Shown here: in pieces, positions 1-8,895 of the stretch
How the letters are laid out: the number at the start of each line of letters is the position of its first letter
Numbering within the stretch: the stretch's first letter is position 1
Assembly (NCBI GenBank): GCA_963558655.1
Contig: CAUWHJ010000003.1
Location: 103,008 to 167,007, forward strand
Direction: 5' to 3'
From: UMGS1590 sp963558655
Lineage (GTDB): Bacteria > Bacillota > Peptococcia > Peptococcales > Peptococcaceae
DNA: 64,000 nt
Program-made: the position numbers and the translations under genes
Notes under the pieces: model-generated
What the model saw: only the letters and a program-made list of their open reading frames with translations
The model's database searches: none
Told to the model about the DNA's origin: nothing

Positions 1-1138
1 GTACACCCTTGGTTACTAAATAATCTGCAAAATCGGTAGCATTGGTAAAACCACCAGCTGCTGCGCGACGCATATTGCTTTCTTTGAAGGTTGCAGTAGC
101 AAGCATTTTTTCAAAAATAAGCAGACATTTTTTCCATGTATCCACCGTATCAAAAACGCCTTCTTTATCTTCCTGCATATCCTTATTATAGGCAAGCGGC
201 AACCCTTTCATGGTGGTCAAAAGACCCATGAGCGCCCCGTAAACTCGACCTGTTTTACCACGCACCAGTTCTGCAACATCAGGATTTTTCTTCTGTGGCA
301 TGATACTGCTGCCAGTGCTGTAAGCATCGTCTAAATCAATAAATGCAAATTCCTGACTAGCCCAAAGAATAACTTCTTCACAGAAACGACTCAAATGCAT
401 CATGCTGATGGCCGCATCGCTTAAAAATTCCAATGCAAAATCACGATCGCTCACCCCATCGAGAGAATTTAAGCATGGCGCATCAAAATGCAATGCTTGT
501 GCAGTTTCGTTGCGATTAAGCGGGAAGGTCGTTCCTGCTAAAGCGCCACTGCCAAGCGGCATAATGTTGTTTCGTTCAAGCCAACTGTCAAGGCGTTGGT
601 AATCGCGCTTAAACATCTCAAAATAAGCCATTATATGATGCCCAAGTGTAATGGGTTGTGCACGTTGCAAATGCGTGTAACCTGGCATTGCTGTTTCAAG
701 ATGTTTTTGAGCAATTCCAAGTAATGTTTCCAAAAATTCAAGGAGCTGTGCTTGAATGACCATCACTTCGTGTCGCAAATACATACGCATATCAACGGCA
801 ACTTGGTCATTACGGCTACGACCCGTATGGAGTTTTTTACCAACATCCCCAACTTTTTCGGTAAGCAAGACTTCCATATTCATATGAATGTCTTCATCAG
901 CAGGGTTAAAATGCACCTGACCTGCTTCAATTTCTTCAAGGATGTCACGCAAGCCCTGAACAAGAGTCTGCGCTTCTTCTTCAGAAATCACGCCAACATT
1001 TCCCAGCATCGTTGCATGGGCAATACTTCCTTGAATATCCCAATAATACAATTTTTGATCAAAGCTGATGGAGGAATGAAAATCCTCCATCAGCTTGTCA
1101 CTATCTTTACTAAAACGACCACCCCAAAGCTTTGCCAT
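1..1138 (-). CDS. argH: argininosuccinate lyase, C-terminus beyond window
   Basis: Cleaves argininosuccinate to arginine and fumarate, the last step of arginine synthesis. Translating the minus strand from ATG at 1138 gives MAKLWGGRFSKDSDKL, the typical ArgH start, then the HTGRSRNDQVA segment and the fumarase/lyase superfamily signature GSSIMPQKKNPD, which carries the flexible catalytic loop. About 379 codons are present. The usual length is near 460, so the C-terminal helical domain lies off the left edge. A GTGAGG ribosome binding site precedes the start, 13 bases after the argG stop, so it is the last visible gene of the arg operon. Identity is certain. Confidence 0.96.
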   Translation of the reverse strand, partial: MAKLWGGRFSKDSDKLMEDFHSSISFDQKLYYWDIQGSIAHATMLGNVGVISEEEAQTLVQGLRDILEEIEAGQVHFNPADEDIHMNMEVLLTEKVGDVGKKLHTGRSRNDQVAVDMRMYLRHEVMVIQAQLLEFLETLLGIAQKHLETAMPGYTHLQRAQPITLGHHIMAYFEMFKRDYQRLDSWLERNNIMPLGSGALAGTTFPLNRNETAQALHFDAPCLNSLDGVSDRDFALEFLSDAAISMMHLSRFCEEVILWASQEFAFIDLDDAYSTGSSIMPQKKNPDVAELVRGKTGRVYGALMGLLTTMKGLPLAYNKDMQEDKEGVFDTVDTWKKCLLIFEKMLATATFKESNMRRAAAGGFTNATDFADYLVTKGV

Positions 1139-1151
1139 AATGAAGCCTCAC

Positions 1152-2357
1152 TTACTTTTTCAGGCTCTGCTTCATCAAAGCATTGACTTTGAGTGGAAGA
1201 CCAAAGAGGTTAATGAAACCTTCTGCATCGGCTTGGTTATAAACTTCGTCTTCGCCAAAGGTAACAAATTCTTCGTTGTAGAGAGAATATGGCGATGTCA
1301 TACCAGCGGTTGTAACATTGCCTTTATAAAGTTTCAAGCGCACGTCACCGGAACAAGTTTCCTGAGTTTTGTCGATAAAGGCATCCAGCGCATCTTTCAA
1401 TGGCGTATACCACAGACCATCATAAACAAGCTGTGCGTATTTCACAGCAGCCGTTGCTTTGAATGCCATTGTGTCACGGTCTAAAGTCAGCGATTCAAGC
1501 CCCTGATGAGCAATATGCAGAATGGTGCCACCAGGTGTTTCATAAACACCACGGCTCTTCATCCCAACGAGACGGTTTTCAACAATGTCGAGAATACCAA
1601 TGCCATGCTTTGCGCCCAGTTCATTGAGTTTTTCAAGCATCGCCAACGGAGTCAATTCCTCGCCGTTAAGCTTAACAGCATTACCTTTTTCAAAAGTCAG
1701 CGTAATATATTCTGGTTCGTTAGGCGCTTCTTCCGGACGATTGCAGATAAGATAAAGATCATCAAGCGGTTCATTGGCTGGATCTTCGAGATCAGCACCT
1801 TCATGGGACAAATGAAGCACATTGCGGTCCATGCTGTATGGGCGTTTTTTGGTAACTGGTACAGGAATGTTGTGAGCGTTTGCAAAGTCTACGGCATCTT
1901 CACGGCTCTTAATATCCCAGATGCGCCATGGCGCGATGATTTTTGTTGCAGGGCTGAGTGCTTTAATGGCGAGTTCAAAACGTACTTGGTCGTTCCCTTT
2001 ACCAGTGGCACCGTGAGCAATATAGTCAGCGCCTTCTTTCTGAGCTACTTCAACGAGTGCTTTGGCAATCAGCGGACGGGCACAAGAGGTTCCTAATAAG
2101 TAACCGCCTTCGTAAACAGCGCCAGAACGAATGACAGGATAGACATAGTCACGCACAAATTCTTCTTTGAGATCAGCGATATAAACTTTACTTGCACCGG
2201 AAGCCAGCGCTTTGTCATGAACAACGTCCAGTTCATCGCCCTGGCCAACATCACCACACACAGCAATAACTTCACAATTATCGTAGTTTTCTTTTAACCA
2301 AGGAATAATGATTGATGTGTCAAGACCACCAGAATAAGCTAATACAACTTTAGACAT
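1152..2357 (-). CDS. argG: argininosuccinate synthase
   Basis: Joins citrulline and aspartate with ATP hydrolysis to make argininosuccinate. The 401-residue protein has the N-type ATP pyrophosphatase loop AYSGGLDTS at residues 7-15, the conserved GKGNDQVRFE segment and the C-terminal TAGMTSPYSLY region. The length matches the family. The start is supported by TAGGAGG at a good distance. It lies 20 bases after argF and just before argH, so the ornithine-to-arginine genes are adjacent in pathway order. Confidence 0.97.
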   Translation of the reverse strand: MSKVVLAYSGGLDTSIIIPWLKENYDNCEVIAVCGDVGQGDELDVVHDKALASGASKVYIADLKEEFVRDYVYPVIRSGAVYEGGYLLGTSCARPLIAKALVEVAQKEGADYIAHGATGKGNDQVRFELAIKALSPATKIIAPWRIWDIKSREDAVDFANAHNIPVPVTKKRPYSMDRNVLHLSHEGADLEDPANEPLDDLYLICNRPEEAPNEPEYITLTFEKGNAVKLNGEELTPLAMLEKLNELGAKHGIGILDIVENRLVGMKSRGVYETPGGTILHIAHQGLESLTLDRDTMAFKATAAVKYAQLVYDGLWYTPLKDALDAFIDKTQETCSGDVRLKLYKGNVTTAGMTSPYSLYNEEFVTFGEDEVYNQADAEGFINLFGLPLKVNALMKQSLKK

Positions 2358-2376
2358 AATAAAATCCTCCTATTTT

Positions 2377-3303
2377 TTACATAATAGCAGCCATGATGGC
2401 TTTATGGGCGTGCATACGATTTTCAGCTTCATCAAAAATAACACTGCGTTCGTGTTCGAGAACATCATCTGTTACTTCATAACCGCGATAGGCTGGCAGA
2501 CAATGCATGAAGATGGCATCATCTTTAGCCAAAGCAAACATTTCTGCATCAATTTGATAACCAGCAAACGCTTTGGCGCGTGCCTCTTTTTCAGCTTCTT
2601 GTCCCATGCTTGCCCATGTATCAGTATATACAACATCCGCATCCTTCACAACCGCTTTAGGGTCATTCGTAAGGGTAAGACGCAAATTGTTCGCATCAGC
2701 AATGCTTTGTGCATAAGCAACAATCTCTGCATCTGGCTTATAGCCATCAGGAGTAGCAATGGCAACATTAAGACCGCATTTTAACAAACCAATCATCAGC
2801 GAATGAGTCATATTGTTGCCATCACCTACATAGCAAAAATCAAGTCCTGCAAGATGCCCCTTCTGCTCTTTAATGGTAATCAGGTCTGCGATAATTTGTG
2901 TTGGATGATAGGTATCGGTAAGACCATTGATAACCGGTACATCAGCGTATTTTGCAAATTCTTCTACTTCTGCCTGTTCGTAGGTGCGGATAAGAATCCC
3001 GTCTACATAGCGCGCCAATACACGGGCTGTATCTTTTACAGGTTCGCCGCGACCAATCTGTAAATCTTTGGTGCTCAGAAAAAGAGCTTGACCACCAAGC
3101 TGATACATCCCAACTTCAAAAGAAACGCGAGTGCGGGTAGACGATTTTTGGAAAATCATCGCCAATGATTTCCCTTGAAGGTATGGATGAGGAATACCTT
3201 TCTTTTGTTTATCTTTCAAATCCAAACCAAGATCAACAATATATTGAATTTCTTCGCCAGTGAAATCACGCAAAGTCAAAAAATCTCTGCCTTTAAGATT
3301 CAT
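2377..3303 (-). CDS. argF: ornithine carbamoyltransferase
   Basis: Transfers the carbamoyl group of carbamoyl phosphate to ornithine, giving citrulline. The 308-residue protein shows the carbamoyl-phosphate motif SSTRTR at residues 54-59, the HPTQ motif at 133-136 and the ornithine-loop motif HCLP at 267-270. Length is normal for the anabolic enzyme. AAGGAG precedes the start, which overlaps the end of the upstream 111-residue gene by 11 bases. That overlap suggests translational coupling within the operon. No other arcABC genes are visible, so an anabolic role is favoured. Confidence 0.96.
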   Translation of the reverse strand: MNLKGRDFLTLRDFTGEEIQYIVDLGLDLKDKQKKGIPHPYLQGKSLAMIFQKSSTRTRVSFEVGMYQLGGQALFLSTKDLQIGRGEPVKDTARVLARYVDGILIRTYEQAEVEEFAKYADVPVINGLTDTYHPTQIIADLITIKEQKGHLAGLDFCYVGDGNNMTHSLMIGLLKCGLNVAIATPDGYKPDAEIVAYAQSIADANNLRLTLTNDPKAVVKDADVVYTDTWASMGQEAEKEARAKAFAGYQIDAEMFALAKDDAIFMHCLPAYRGYEVTDDVLEHERSVIFDEAENRMHAHKAIMAAIM

Positions 3304-3628
3304 GAGTATCTCCTTTCATTTCATGACTATAAAAGATAATGTTCTTAAAACCAACGCAAGCAGCAATATAATAAGGTCTCAGTTTGAGATATGCCAAATC
3401 ATCTACCGCTATGCGAAGTGGCTCGGTATCAGCGTTAAGGAAAGTAATCACGCACTGGTCACCTTGCACATCAAAATCAACATTATACAACCAAGCACTC
3501 TCTGCTTGACCATGACATTTATATTTTAAGTTTACATATTTCAATTTGCCCAATGCTTCATAAATGGTTTCATGGGCTGCGTTTATCATATCATAAGCAT
3601 CCTTACAATATAATTCTTTGTCGATCAT
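3293..3628 (-). CDS. unknown 111-residue protein inside the arg operon
   Basis: I do not recognise this protein. It is 111 residues, soluble, without a signal peptide or membrane segment, and mixed alpha/beta in character. Three cysteines (in YCKDA, YKCHG and DQCVI) and a fourth in AACVGF are spread out and do not form a metal motif. The reading frame is convincing because a clear AAGGAG site precedes ATG at 3628 and its end overlaps argF by 11 bases. Location between tyrA and argF suggests co-expression with arginine synthesis, but the sequence gives no function. Confidence 0.7.
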   Translation of the reverse strand: MIDKELYCKDAYDMINAAHETIYEALGKLKYVNLKYKCHGQAESAWLYNVDFDVQGDQCVITFLNADTEPLRIAVDDLAYLKLRPYYIAACVGFKNIIFYSHEMKGDTHES

Positions 3629-3650
3629 AAACGCTTCACACTCCTTGAGC

Positions 3651-4496
3651 TTATTGGACGTGGTCGTTACTCCACTCCTTTTTCACTCTACCATCTTTGA
3701 GCAAAATTTCAAGTTTTTCTGCATTGCGTTCTCGCAAAACATCGCGATATTCTATCAGATGCTGCATAATTTCATCAATTTCATCGACCAAGAAATCAGC
3801 ATTACGCAGAAAAAGATCGGTCCACATTTTTTCGTCAAGACGTGCCACACGTGTCAAATCTCGAAAACTGCCTGCACTGTATCCCTCTTCGCGAAGCATG
3901 GTTGGGCTTTTAATATAAGCGCTGGAAACAACGTGGGCTAATTGAGAGGTATAGGCAATAATTTGATCGTGCGTCTGCGGCGTTGAAGCCACCATTTTAC
4001 GAAACCCTAACGCATAAACATAGTTTTCCAGTAACGCCCAATCTATGTCATACTCAAGATCGGGATCTTTCGTCATCACAAGGCTTGCGCCTTGAAAAAG
4101 GTTGACTAGCGAATGTTCATAGCCAAAGAGTTCACGCCCTGCCATAGGATGCATACCAATGTACTGCGGACCATTGTTAAAAAAGTACTCACGAAAACAC
4201 GCCATAATGTCACGCTTAACGCCACAAACATCAAGCACAAGACCATCTTTATTCATTTTGTCATGATTTTCTTTGACAAAATGAATCGTATTCTTTGGCG
4301 TCAGAGCCAAGATGGTTACATCAGCATCGCCAAGATCAGGTTCACCCGCAATATAAGCGATGGACTGCTCATCAAGCGCAAGCGCTAAAGTCTTATCGTC
4401 CTTATCCATGCCAATAACCTGTGCATCTGTGTAAGCGCTGAGTGCTTTTGCTAAAGAACCACCAATCAAGCCCAGTCCGACAATCAATATCTTCAT
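3651..4496 (-). CDS. tyrA: prephenate dehydrogenase family protein
   Basis: Expected to oxidise and decarboxylate prephenate to 4-hydroxyphenylpyruvate for tyrosine synthesis. The 281-residue protein begins with the Rossmann dinucleotide loop GLGLIGGS. It has the family substrate-site segment GMHPMAGRE and the helical C-terminal signature GYSAGSFRDLTRVARLDE. There is no ACT domain or chorismate mutase fusion, so any tyrosine feedback would not use an ACT domain. Its ATG overlaps the argD stop by four bases (ATGA). A tyrosine gene in the middle of an arginine operon is unusual. Arogenate as substrate cannot be excluded. Confidence 0.88.
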   Translation of the reverse strand: MKILIVGLGLIGGSLAKALSAYTDAQVIGMDKDDKTLALALDEQSIAYIAGEPDLGDADVTILALTPKNTIHFVKENHDKMNKDGLVLDVCGVKRDIMACFREYFFNNGPQYIGMHPMAGRELFGYEHSLVNLFQGASLVMTKDPDLEYDIDWALLENYVYALGFRKMVASTPQTHDQIIAYTSQLAHVVSSAYIKSPTMLREEGYSAGSFRDLTRVARLDEKMWTDLFLRNADFLVDEIDEIMQHLIEYRDVLRERNAEKLEILLKDGRVKKEWSNDHVQ

Positions 4497-5665
4497 GCCA
4501 GCACCTTTTTAAGACAATCCACAGCTTGGTCAATTTCTTCTTTTGTAATGATAAGTGGAGGAACAAAACGCAACACTTGTTTGCCTGCTGTACAAATAAG
4601 CAAGCCTTCGTTAGCGGCAGCTCCTACAATATCCGATGGTTGAATGTCATCAGACAGCAACAGCCCCAGCATCAATCCACGACCACGCACTTCGAGAACG
4701 CGTTTCCCATCAACCAATTCAGCAAGACGTTCTGCAAAATATGCACCTTTTTCACGTACATCAGCAAGAAAATCTGCGCCAAAAATAATATCCGCCACAG
4801 CACAGGCTACATGAGAGGCTAAAGGATTGCCACCAAAAGTAGATGCATGGTCGCCAGGAGCAAACGCAGCTGCGACTCGATCTTTTGCCAGCATAGCCCC
4901 CATTGGCACGCCACTAGCAAGTGCTTTCGCCATTGTCACAATATCTGGATGCAGATTGTATTTCTGATGAGCAAAAGCATAGCCCGTACGCCCCATCCCT
5001 GTCTGCACTTCGTCAATAATGAACAAAATGTCTTTTTCCTGGCAGATGGCTTCAACATGCTTTAGATAAGCCTCATCGAGTGCAATAATCCCAGCCTCGC
5101 CTTGAATGACTTCCAACATAATGGCACAGGTATCATCGTCAACCATTGCATCCAACATATCAATATTATTGGCTTCTGTATATTTGAAGCCTTCTGGCAG
5201 TGGCGCAAAGCCGTTTTGATATTTCGTCTGCCCAGTAGCTTTGAGCGCACCTAAAGTACGTCCATGAAAAGACTGTACCATTGAAATGATGGTGCTGCGA
5301 CCTTTGCCATATTTGCGCGCCAATTTTATAGCAGATTCATTGGCTTCGGCACCGCTGTTGCAAAAGAACGCCTTGTCTAGGCCGCTGGCATTACATAATT
5401 TTTCTGCCAGCTCAATCTGTGGAATATTCCAATATAAGTTTGAAATATGAATAAGTGTTTCCGCTTGCTCTTCGATGGCTTTTACCACCGCAGGGTGGTT
5501 ATAGCCAAGACTATTCACAGCAATTCCACTGACCATATCAAGGTACTGTTTTCCGTTGTTATCCGTTAAAAAGACGCCATCACCTTTTTCGATGACAATA
5601 GGTGCCTGACTGTACGTACCCATAATATAGTGTTTGCCTTTTTCAATCATATTATTTTCCATCAT
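4493..5665 (-). CDS. argD: acetylornithine aminotransferase
   Basis: PLP enzyme converting N-acetylglutamate semialdehyde to N-acetylornithine with glutamate as donor. The 390-residue class III aminotransferase has the cofactor aspartate in IIDEVQTGMGRTG and the Schiff-base lysine in TMAKALASGVPMGAM. Length is typical of ArgD. The start overlaps the argB stop by 14 bases and has GGAGG five bases upstream. A second ATG lies three bases further in. Related GABA or succinylornithine aminotransferases look similar, but the position between argB and argF settles the assignment. Confidence 0.95.
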   Translation of the reverse strand: MMENNMIEKGKHYIMGTYSQAPIVIEKGDGVFLTDNNGKQYLDMVSGIAVNSLGYNHPAVVKAIEEQAETLIHISNLYWNIPQIELAEKLCNASGLDKAFFCNSGAEANESAIKLARKYGKGRSTIISMVQSFHGRTLGALKATGQTKYQNGFAPLPEGFKYTEANNIDMLDAMVDDDTCAIMLEVIQGEAGIIALDEAYLKHVEAICQEKDILFIIDEVQTGMGRTGYAFAHQKYNLHPDIVTMAKALASGVPMGAMLAKDRVAAAFAPGDHASTFGGNPLASHVACAVADIIFGADFLADVREKGAYFAERLAELVDGKRVLEVRGRGLMLGLLLSDDIQPSDIVGAAANEGLLICTAGKQVLRFVPPLIITKEEIDQAVDCLKKVLA

Positions 5666-6536
5666 TCTTTCCTCCTACAACCATGGTGCCAACACCATCA
5701 TCGGTGAATAATTCCAAGAGCAAACTGTGCTGCATTTGCCCATTGATGATATGAGCGCTTTGAACCCCGCCAGCAATGGCATGTTGACAACAAGCTGCTT
5801 TAGGAATCATTCCGCCATAAATAACGCCATCTTCTTTGAGCTGTTCCAGCCCGTCAGTGGTAACTTGGCTGATACGTTTTCCAGTCTTATCCAAAATACC
5901 ATCCGTATCTGTCAACAAGAAGAATTTATCGGCTTTAAGTGCTGCTGCAATGGCTGCTGCAGCCGTATCACCATTGATGTTATATCGGCCACCATTGTCG
6001 TCTAAACCAATTGGCGAGATTACCGGAATATACTCTTCGGCAAGCGCGTTGCGAATAAGTTCCGGACGAATCTTGGTGATTTCACCAACATAGCCAAGGT
6101 CAACCAACTGATGGTTTTTATCGTAGTGCAGTTTTTTCTTCGCCTGAATGGTACCTCCATCAATACCACTAAGCCCTACGGCATTACCGCCATGCTTTTG
6201 CAATAATGCCACAATTTCTTGGTTAACCTTGCCAATCAAAACCATTTGCGCGATTTCCAGAACTTCGCTGTCTGTTACGCGAAGCCCATCAATAAATTTG
6301 CTCTGATAATTTTCTTTCTCCAGCCAGTAATTGATGTCTGGACCACCGCCATGCACCAAAATAGGATTCATTCCAACAAAACGCATGAGCACAATGTCCG
6401 AAATGACTTTCTCTCGCATTTCTTTATCAACCATTGCGTGCCCGCCATACTTGATGACAATGGTGGTACCGTAGAATTTTTTAATATAAGGAAGCGCCTC
6501 AACAAGGACTTCCGCTGTATGATTACCAAACTCCAT
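5652..6536 (-). CDS. argB: acetylglutamate kinase
   Basis: Phosphorylates N-acetylglutamate, the second step of arginine synthesis. The 294-residue amino-acid kinase has the phosphate-binding IKYGGHAM near residue 29, the substrate loop VHGGGPDI, and the late TDTDGILDK nucleotide segment. An N-terminal helix (HTAEVLVEALPYIKKF) is present. In arginine-inhibited hexameric ArgB enzymes an N-terminal helix of this kind interlaces dimers, so feedback inhibition is plausible. The gene starts six bases after the argJ stop and overlaps argD. Confidence 0.96.
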   Translation of the reverse strand: MEFGNHTAEVLVEALPYIKKFYGTTIVIKYGGHAMVDKEMREKVISDIVLMRFVGMNPILVHGGGPDINYWLEKENYQSKFIDGLRVTDSEVLEIAQMVLIGKVNQEIVALLQKHGGNAVGLSGIDGGTIQAKKKLHYDKNHQLVDLGYVGEITKIRPELIRNALAEEYIPVISPIGLDDNGGRYNINGDTAAAAIAAALKADKFFLLTDTDGILDKTGKRISQVTTDGLEQLKEDGVIYGGMIPKAACCQHAIAGGVQSAHIINGQMQHSLLLELFTDDGVGTMVVGGKNDGK

Positions 6537-6542
6537 AATATT

Positions 6543-7736
6543 TTAACTCCTGTAATCTGCGTTGATGCTGACATAATCATGAGTAAGATCACAACCCCAG
6601 GCCACCGCTTCTCCATTGCCTTCGTGGAGATCAATCAACACATCAACGCTTTTCTTTGAAAGAATATCAAAGGCTAAATCTTCGTCAAACGCCAATCCTT
6701 GTCCATTGGCAGCCACTTGAAGATCGCCGATAAAAATGTCCATTTTATCTGGATTAAACAGTGCTCCTGAATAACCTGCCGCACAGGCAATTCTTCCCCA
6801 GTTGGCATCACGCCCATACATGGCTGCTTTTACAAGGCTCGACGAAGTTACCGCACGGGCAATGGTTTTGGCATCGTTGGTTGTTGGCGCCTGTACCACC
6901 TTAACTTCAAAAAGGCGGGTAGCACCTTCACCGTCAGCTACAATTTGCTTAGCAAGGTCAATGCAAATATCTTTGAGCGCACTGGCAAAATGTGCATACG
7001 CTTCTGACGAAGCCTCTTGAATGAAAGCGTTGCCAGCCTGTCCATTTGCCAGAACGGTAACCATATCATTCGTAGATGTATCCCCGTCTACTGAAATCAT
7101 ATTAAAGCTATCACCAATAGCGTCTGTAAGTGCTTGATGCAGCAACTTGCTGTCAATGGCTGCATCACAAAGCACAAAGCCAAGCATGGTAGACATATTT
7201 GGGTGAATCATACCTGCACCTTTGCACATCCCCCAGAAATGTACTTCCGTGCCATCCAATTCAACCGTAAGCGCCGCTGTTTTTGGCACGGTATCCGTCG
7301 TCATAATCCCACGAGAAGCTGCCTCTGCACTTTCTTCCAATGGTGCAAGCACGCTTTTCGCCTTTTCAATCCCTGTATTAATCTTTTCTACCGGCAAAGG
7401 CATACCAATCACGCCAGTAGAAGCCGCAATGGTATAATGGTCTGGAATGGCAAAAGTAGCAGCTAATGTCTGTGCAACGGCTTCGGCATCTGCCAACCCT
7501 TGTTTACCCATGGCGGCATTTGCAACACCGCTGTTAATAACAATGGCTTGCGCCATGCCTTCTTTGTCAATATGCGCCTTAGTTACTTGTAATGGGGCTG
7601 CTTGAAAAAGATTGGTTGTATAAACAGCCGCAGCAGAGGCTGGCACATCGGAAACAATCACTGTTAAATCATCTTTTACTCTTTTAATACCACAATGAAA
7701 ACCACAGGCTTTAAACCCTTTTGGATATTTAATCAT
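6543..7736 (-). CDS. argJ: glutamate N-acetyltransferase / amino-acid acetyltransferase
   Basis: Transfers the acetyl group from N-acetylornithine back to glutamate (cyclic pathway). Bifunctional forms also acetylate glutamate from acetyl-CoA. I chose ATG at 7736 (MIKYPKGFKACGF) because GAAGGAG precedes it; an upstream in-frame start at 7790 would overlap argC and has no site. The 397-residue precursor contains the autocleavage region GAGMIHPNMSTMLGF, where Thr183 would be the new N-terminal nucleophile of the beta chain. Ser replaces the more usual Ala just before it. No argA or argE is visible in the window, consistent with the cyclic route. Confidence 0.95.
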   Translation of the reverse strand: MIKYPKGFKACGFHCGIKRVKDDLTVIVSDVPASAAAVYTTNLFQAAPLQVTKAHIDKEGMAQAIVINSGVANAAMGKQGLADAEAVAQTLAATFAIPDHYTIAASTGVIGMPLPVEKINTGIEKAKSVLAPLEESAEAASRGIMTTDTVPKTAALTVELDGTEVHFWGMCKGAGMIHPNMSTMLGFVLCDAAIDSKLLHQALTDAIGDSFNMISVDGDTSTNDMVTVLANGQAGNAFIQEASSEAYAHFASALKDICIDLAKQIVADGEGATRLFEVKVVQAPTTNDAKTIARAVTSSSLVKAAMYGRDANWGRIACAAGYSGALFNPDKMDIFIGDLQVAANGQGLAFDEDLAFDILSKKSVDVLIDLHEGNGEAVAWGCDLTHDYVSINADYRS

Positions 7737-7780
7737 CGTTTTTTCTCCTTCGTTTCTTAAAAGTTTCTGACCGTAAACAA

Positions 7781-8812
7781 TTATGGACAAAGCGGAAATT
7801 GTTCAAGCCCTTGCATTTCCGGTAGATCAAACATAATATTCATATTCTGAATGGCTTGTCCACTGGCGCCTTTAACAATATTATCAATAGCTGCACAAAC
7901 AACAAGCGTCGTCTCATCGACAAGATGCAGTGAAATATCGCAGAAATTTGAACCCATAACATTTTTGGTTGCCGCATATTCGCCAACAGGGCGCACACGC
8001 ACAAATGGTTCTTCGTCATAAAAATCATGATAGAGTGTATCAACCATTTCTGCTGTGCATGGCTTTAGCAGTTTAACCGTCAGCGTAGAAAGAATACCTC
8101 GATTGATTGGCGCAAGATGTGGATTAAAAACAAGGCCAACAGATTCATGTGTTAGAGCACTCAATTCTTGTACGATTTCAGGCAAATGACGGTGCTTACC
8201 GATATTATATGCAACAACATTTTCATTAACATTGACAAAATGCGAACTCTCTTTTAAGGATTTTCCAGCACCTGTAAGTCCCGAATCGCTATCGGCTACA
8301 ACGAACGTTGGATTCAATAAGTTTTCTTTGCAAAGAGGTGCTAAACCGAGGATAATACTGGTAGGAAAACATCCTGGATTGGCCACAAGCATACTTTCAC
8401 GAATCATCTCACGATGAAGTTCCGGCAAGCCATAAACCGTGCTTGCCATCCAATCTGGACAAGCGTGCTCTGCACCATACCATTTTTCATAAACACTTGC
8501 ATCATTGAGTCTAAAATCAGCGCCAAGATCAACAACCTTTATTCCCATTTCAACAAGTTGCTTGGCATAAGACGATGATGTACCATGAGGTAATGCCAAA
8601 AAAACTACATCGCAGTCCTTATAATTTTCAATCGCCAAATCGCAAAACACAGCGTCTGTCAATTTAAGCACACTTTTATGCAAATCTGAGAGAGCGCCTG
8701 TCGTGCTTCGTGCACCAATGGCAACAAGTCGAACACCACTATGTCTCAGCAATAAACGAATCAACTCAGAGCCAGTGTAACCCGTCGCTCCGATAATCCC
8801 AACATTTATCAT
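7781..8812 (-). CDS. argC: N-acetyl-gamma-glutamyl-phosphate reductase
   Basis: NADPH-dependent reduction of N-acetylglutamyl phosphate to the semialdehyde. From ATG at 8812 the protein is 343 residues and opens with MINVGIIGATGYTGSEL, a dinucleotide-binding loop. The catalytic cysteine is in NPGCFPTS. A TTGGAGG site sits seven bases before the start, so a longer in-frame reading to 8914, which would cross the promoter, is wrong. It is the first gene of the operon, directly downstream of the promoter and ARG box. Confidence 0.95.
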   Translation of the reverse strand: MINVGIIGATGYTGSELIRLLLRHSGVRLVAIGARSTTGALSDLHKSVLKLTDAVFCDLAIENYKDCDVVFLALPHGTSSSYAKQLVEMGIKVVDLGADFRLNDASVYEKWYGAEHACPDWMASTVYGLPELHREMIRESMLVANPGCFPTSIILGLAPLCKENLLNPTFVVADSDSGLTGAGKSLKESSHFVNVNENVVAYNIGKHRHLPEIVQELSALTHESVGLVFNPHLAPINRGILSTLTVKLLKPCTAEMVDTLYHDFYDEEPFVRVRPVGEYAATKNVMGSNFCDISLHLVDETTLVVCAAIDNIVKGASGQAIQNMNIMFDLPEMQGLEQFPLCP

Positions 8813-8837
8813 GACTACACCTCCAAGGAATGAAATT

Positions 8838-8867
8838 ATTATACATCGCGTTGAATAATTATTCAAG
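8838..8867 (-). promoter_or_regulatory. arg operon promoter with ARG box operator
   Basis: Read on the minus strand there is TTGAAT (8866-8861), a 17-base spacer, and TATAAT (8843-8838), followed by the argC ribosome binding site. The -35 box is one half of the perfect 16-base palindrome TTGAATAATTATTCAA at 8851-8866. This matches the ArgR/AhrC operator core TGAATAATTATTCA. Binding of arginine-loaded ArgR here would block RNA polymerase, so repression of the whole operon by arginine is a strong inference. No argR gene is in the window. Confidence 0.88.
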
Positions 8868-8895
8868 TCTTTTTCTTTTAGAAAGGGGTAAAATA

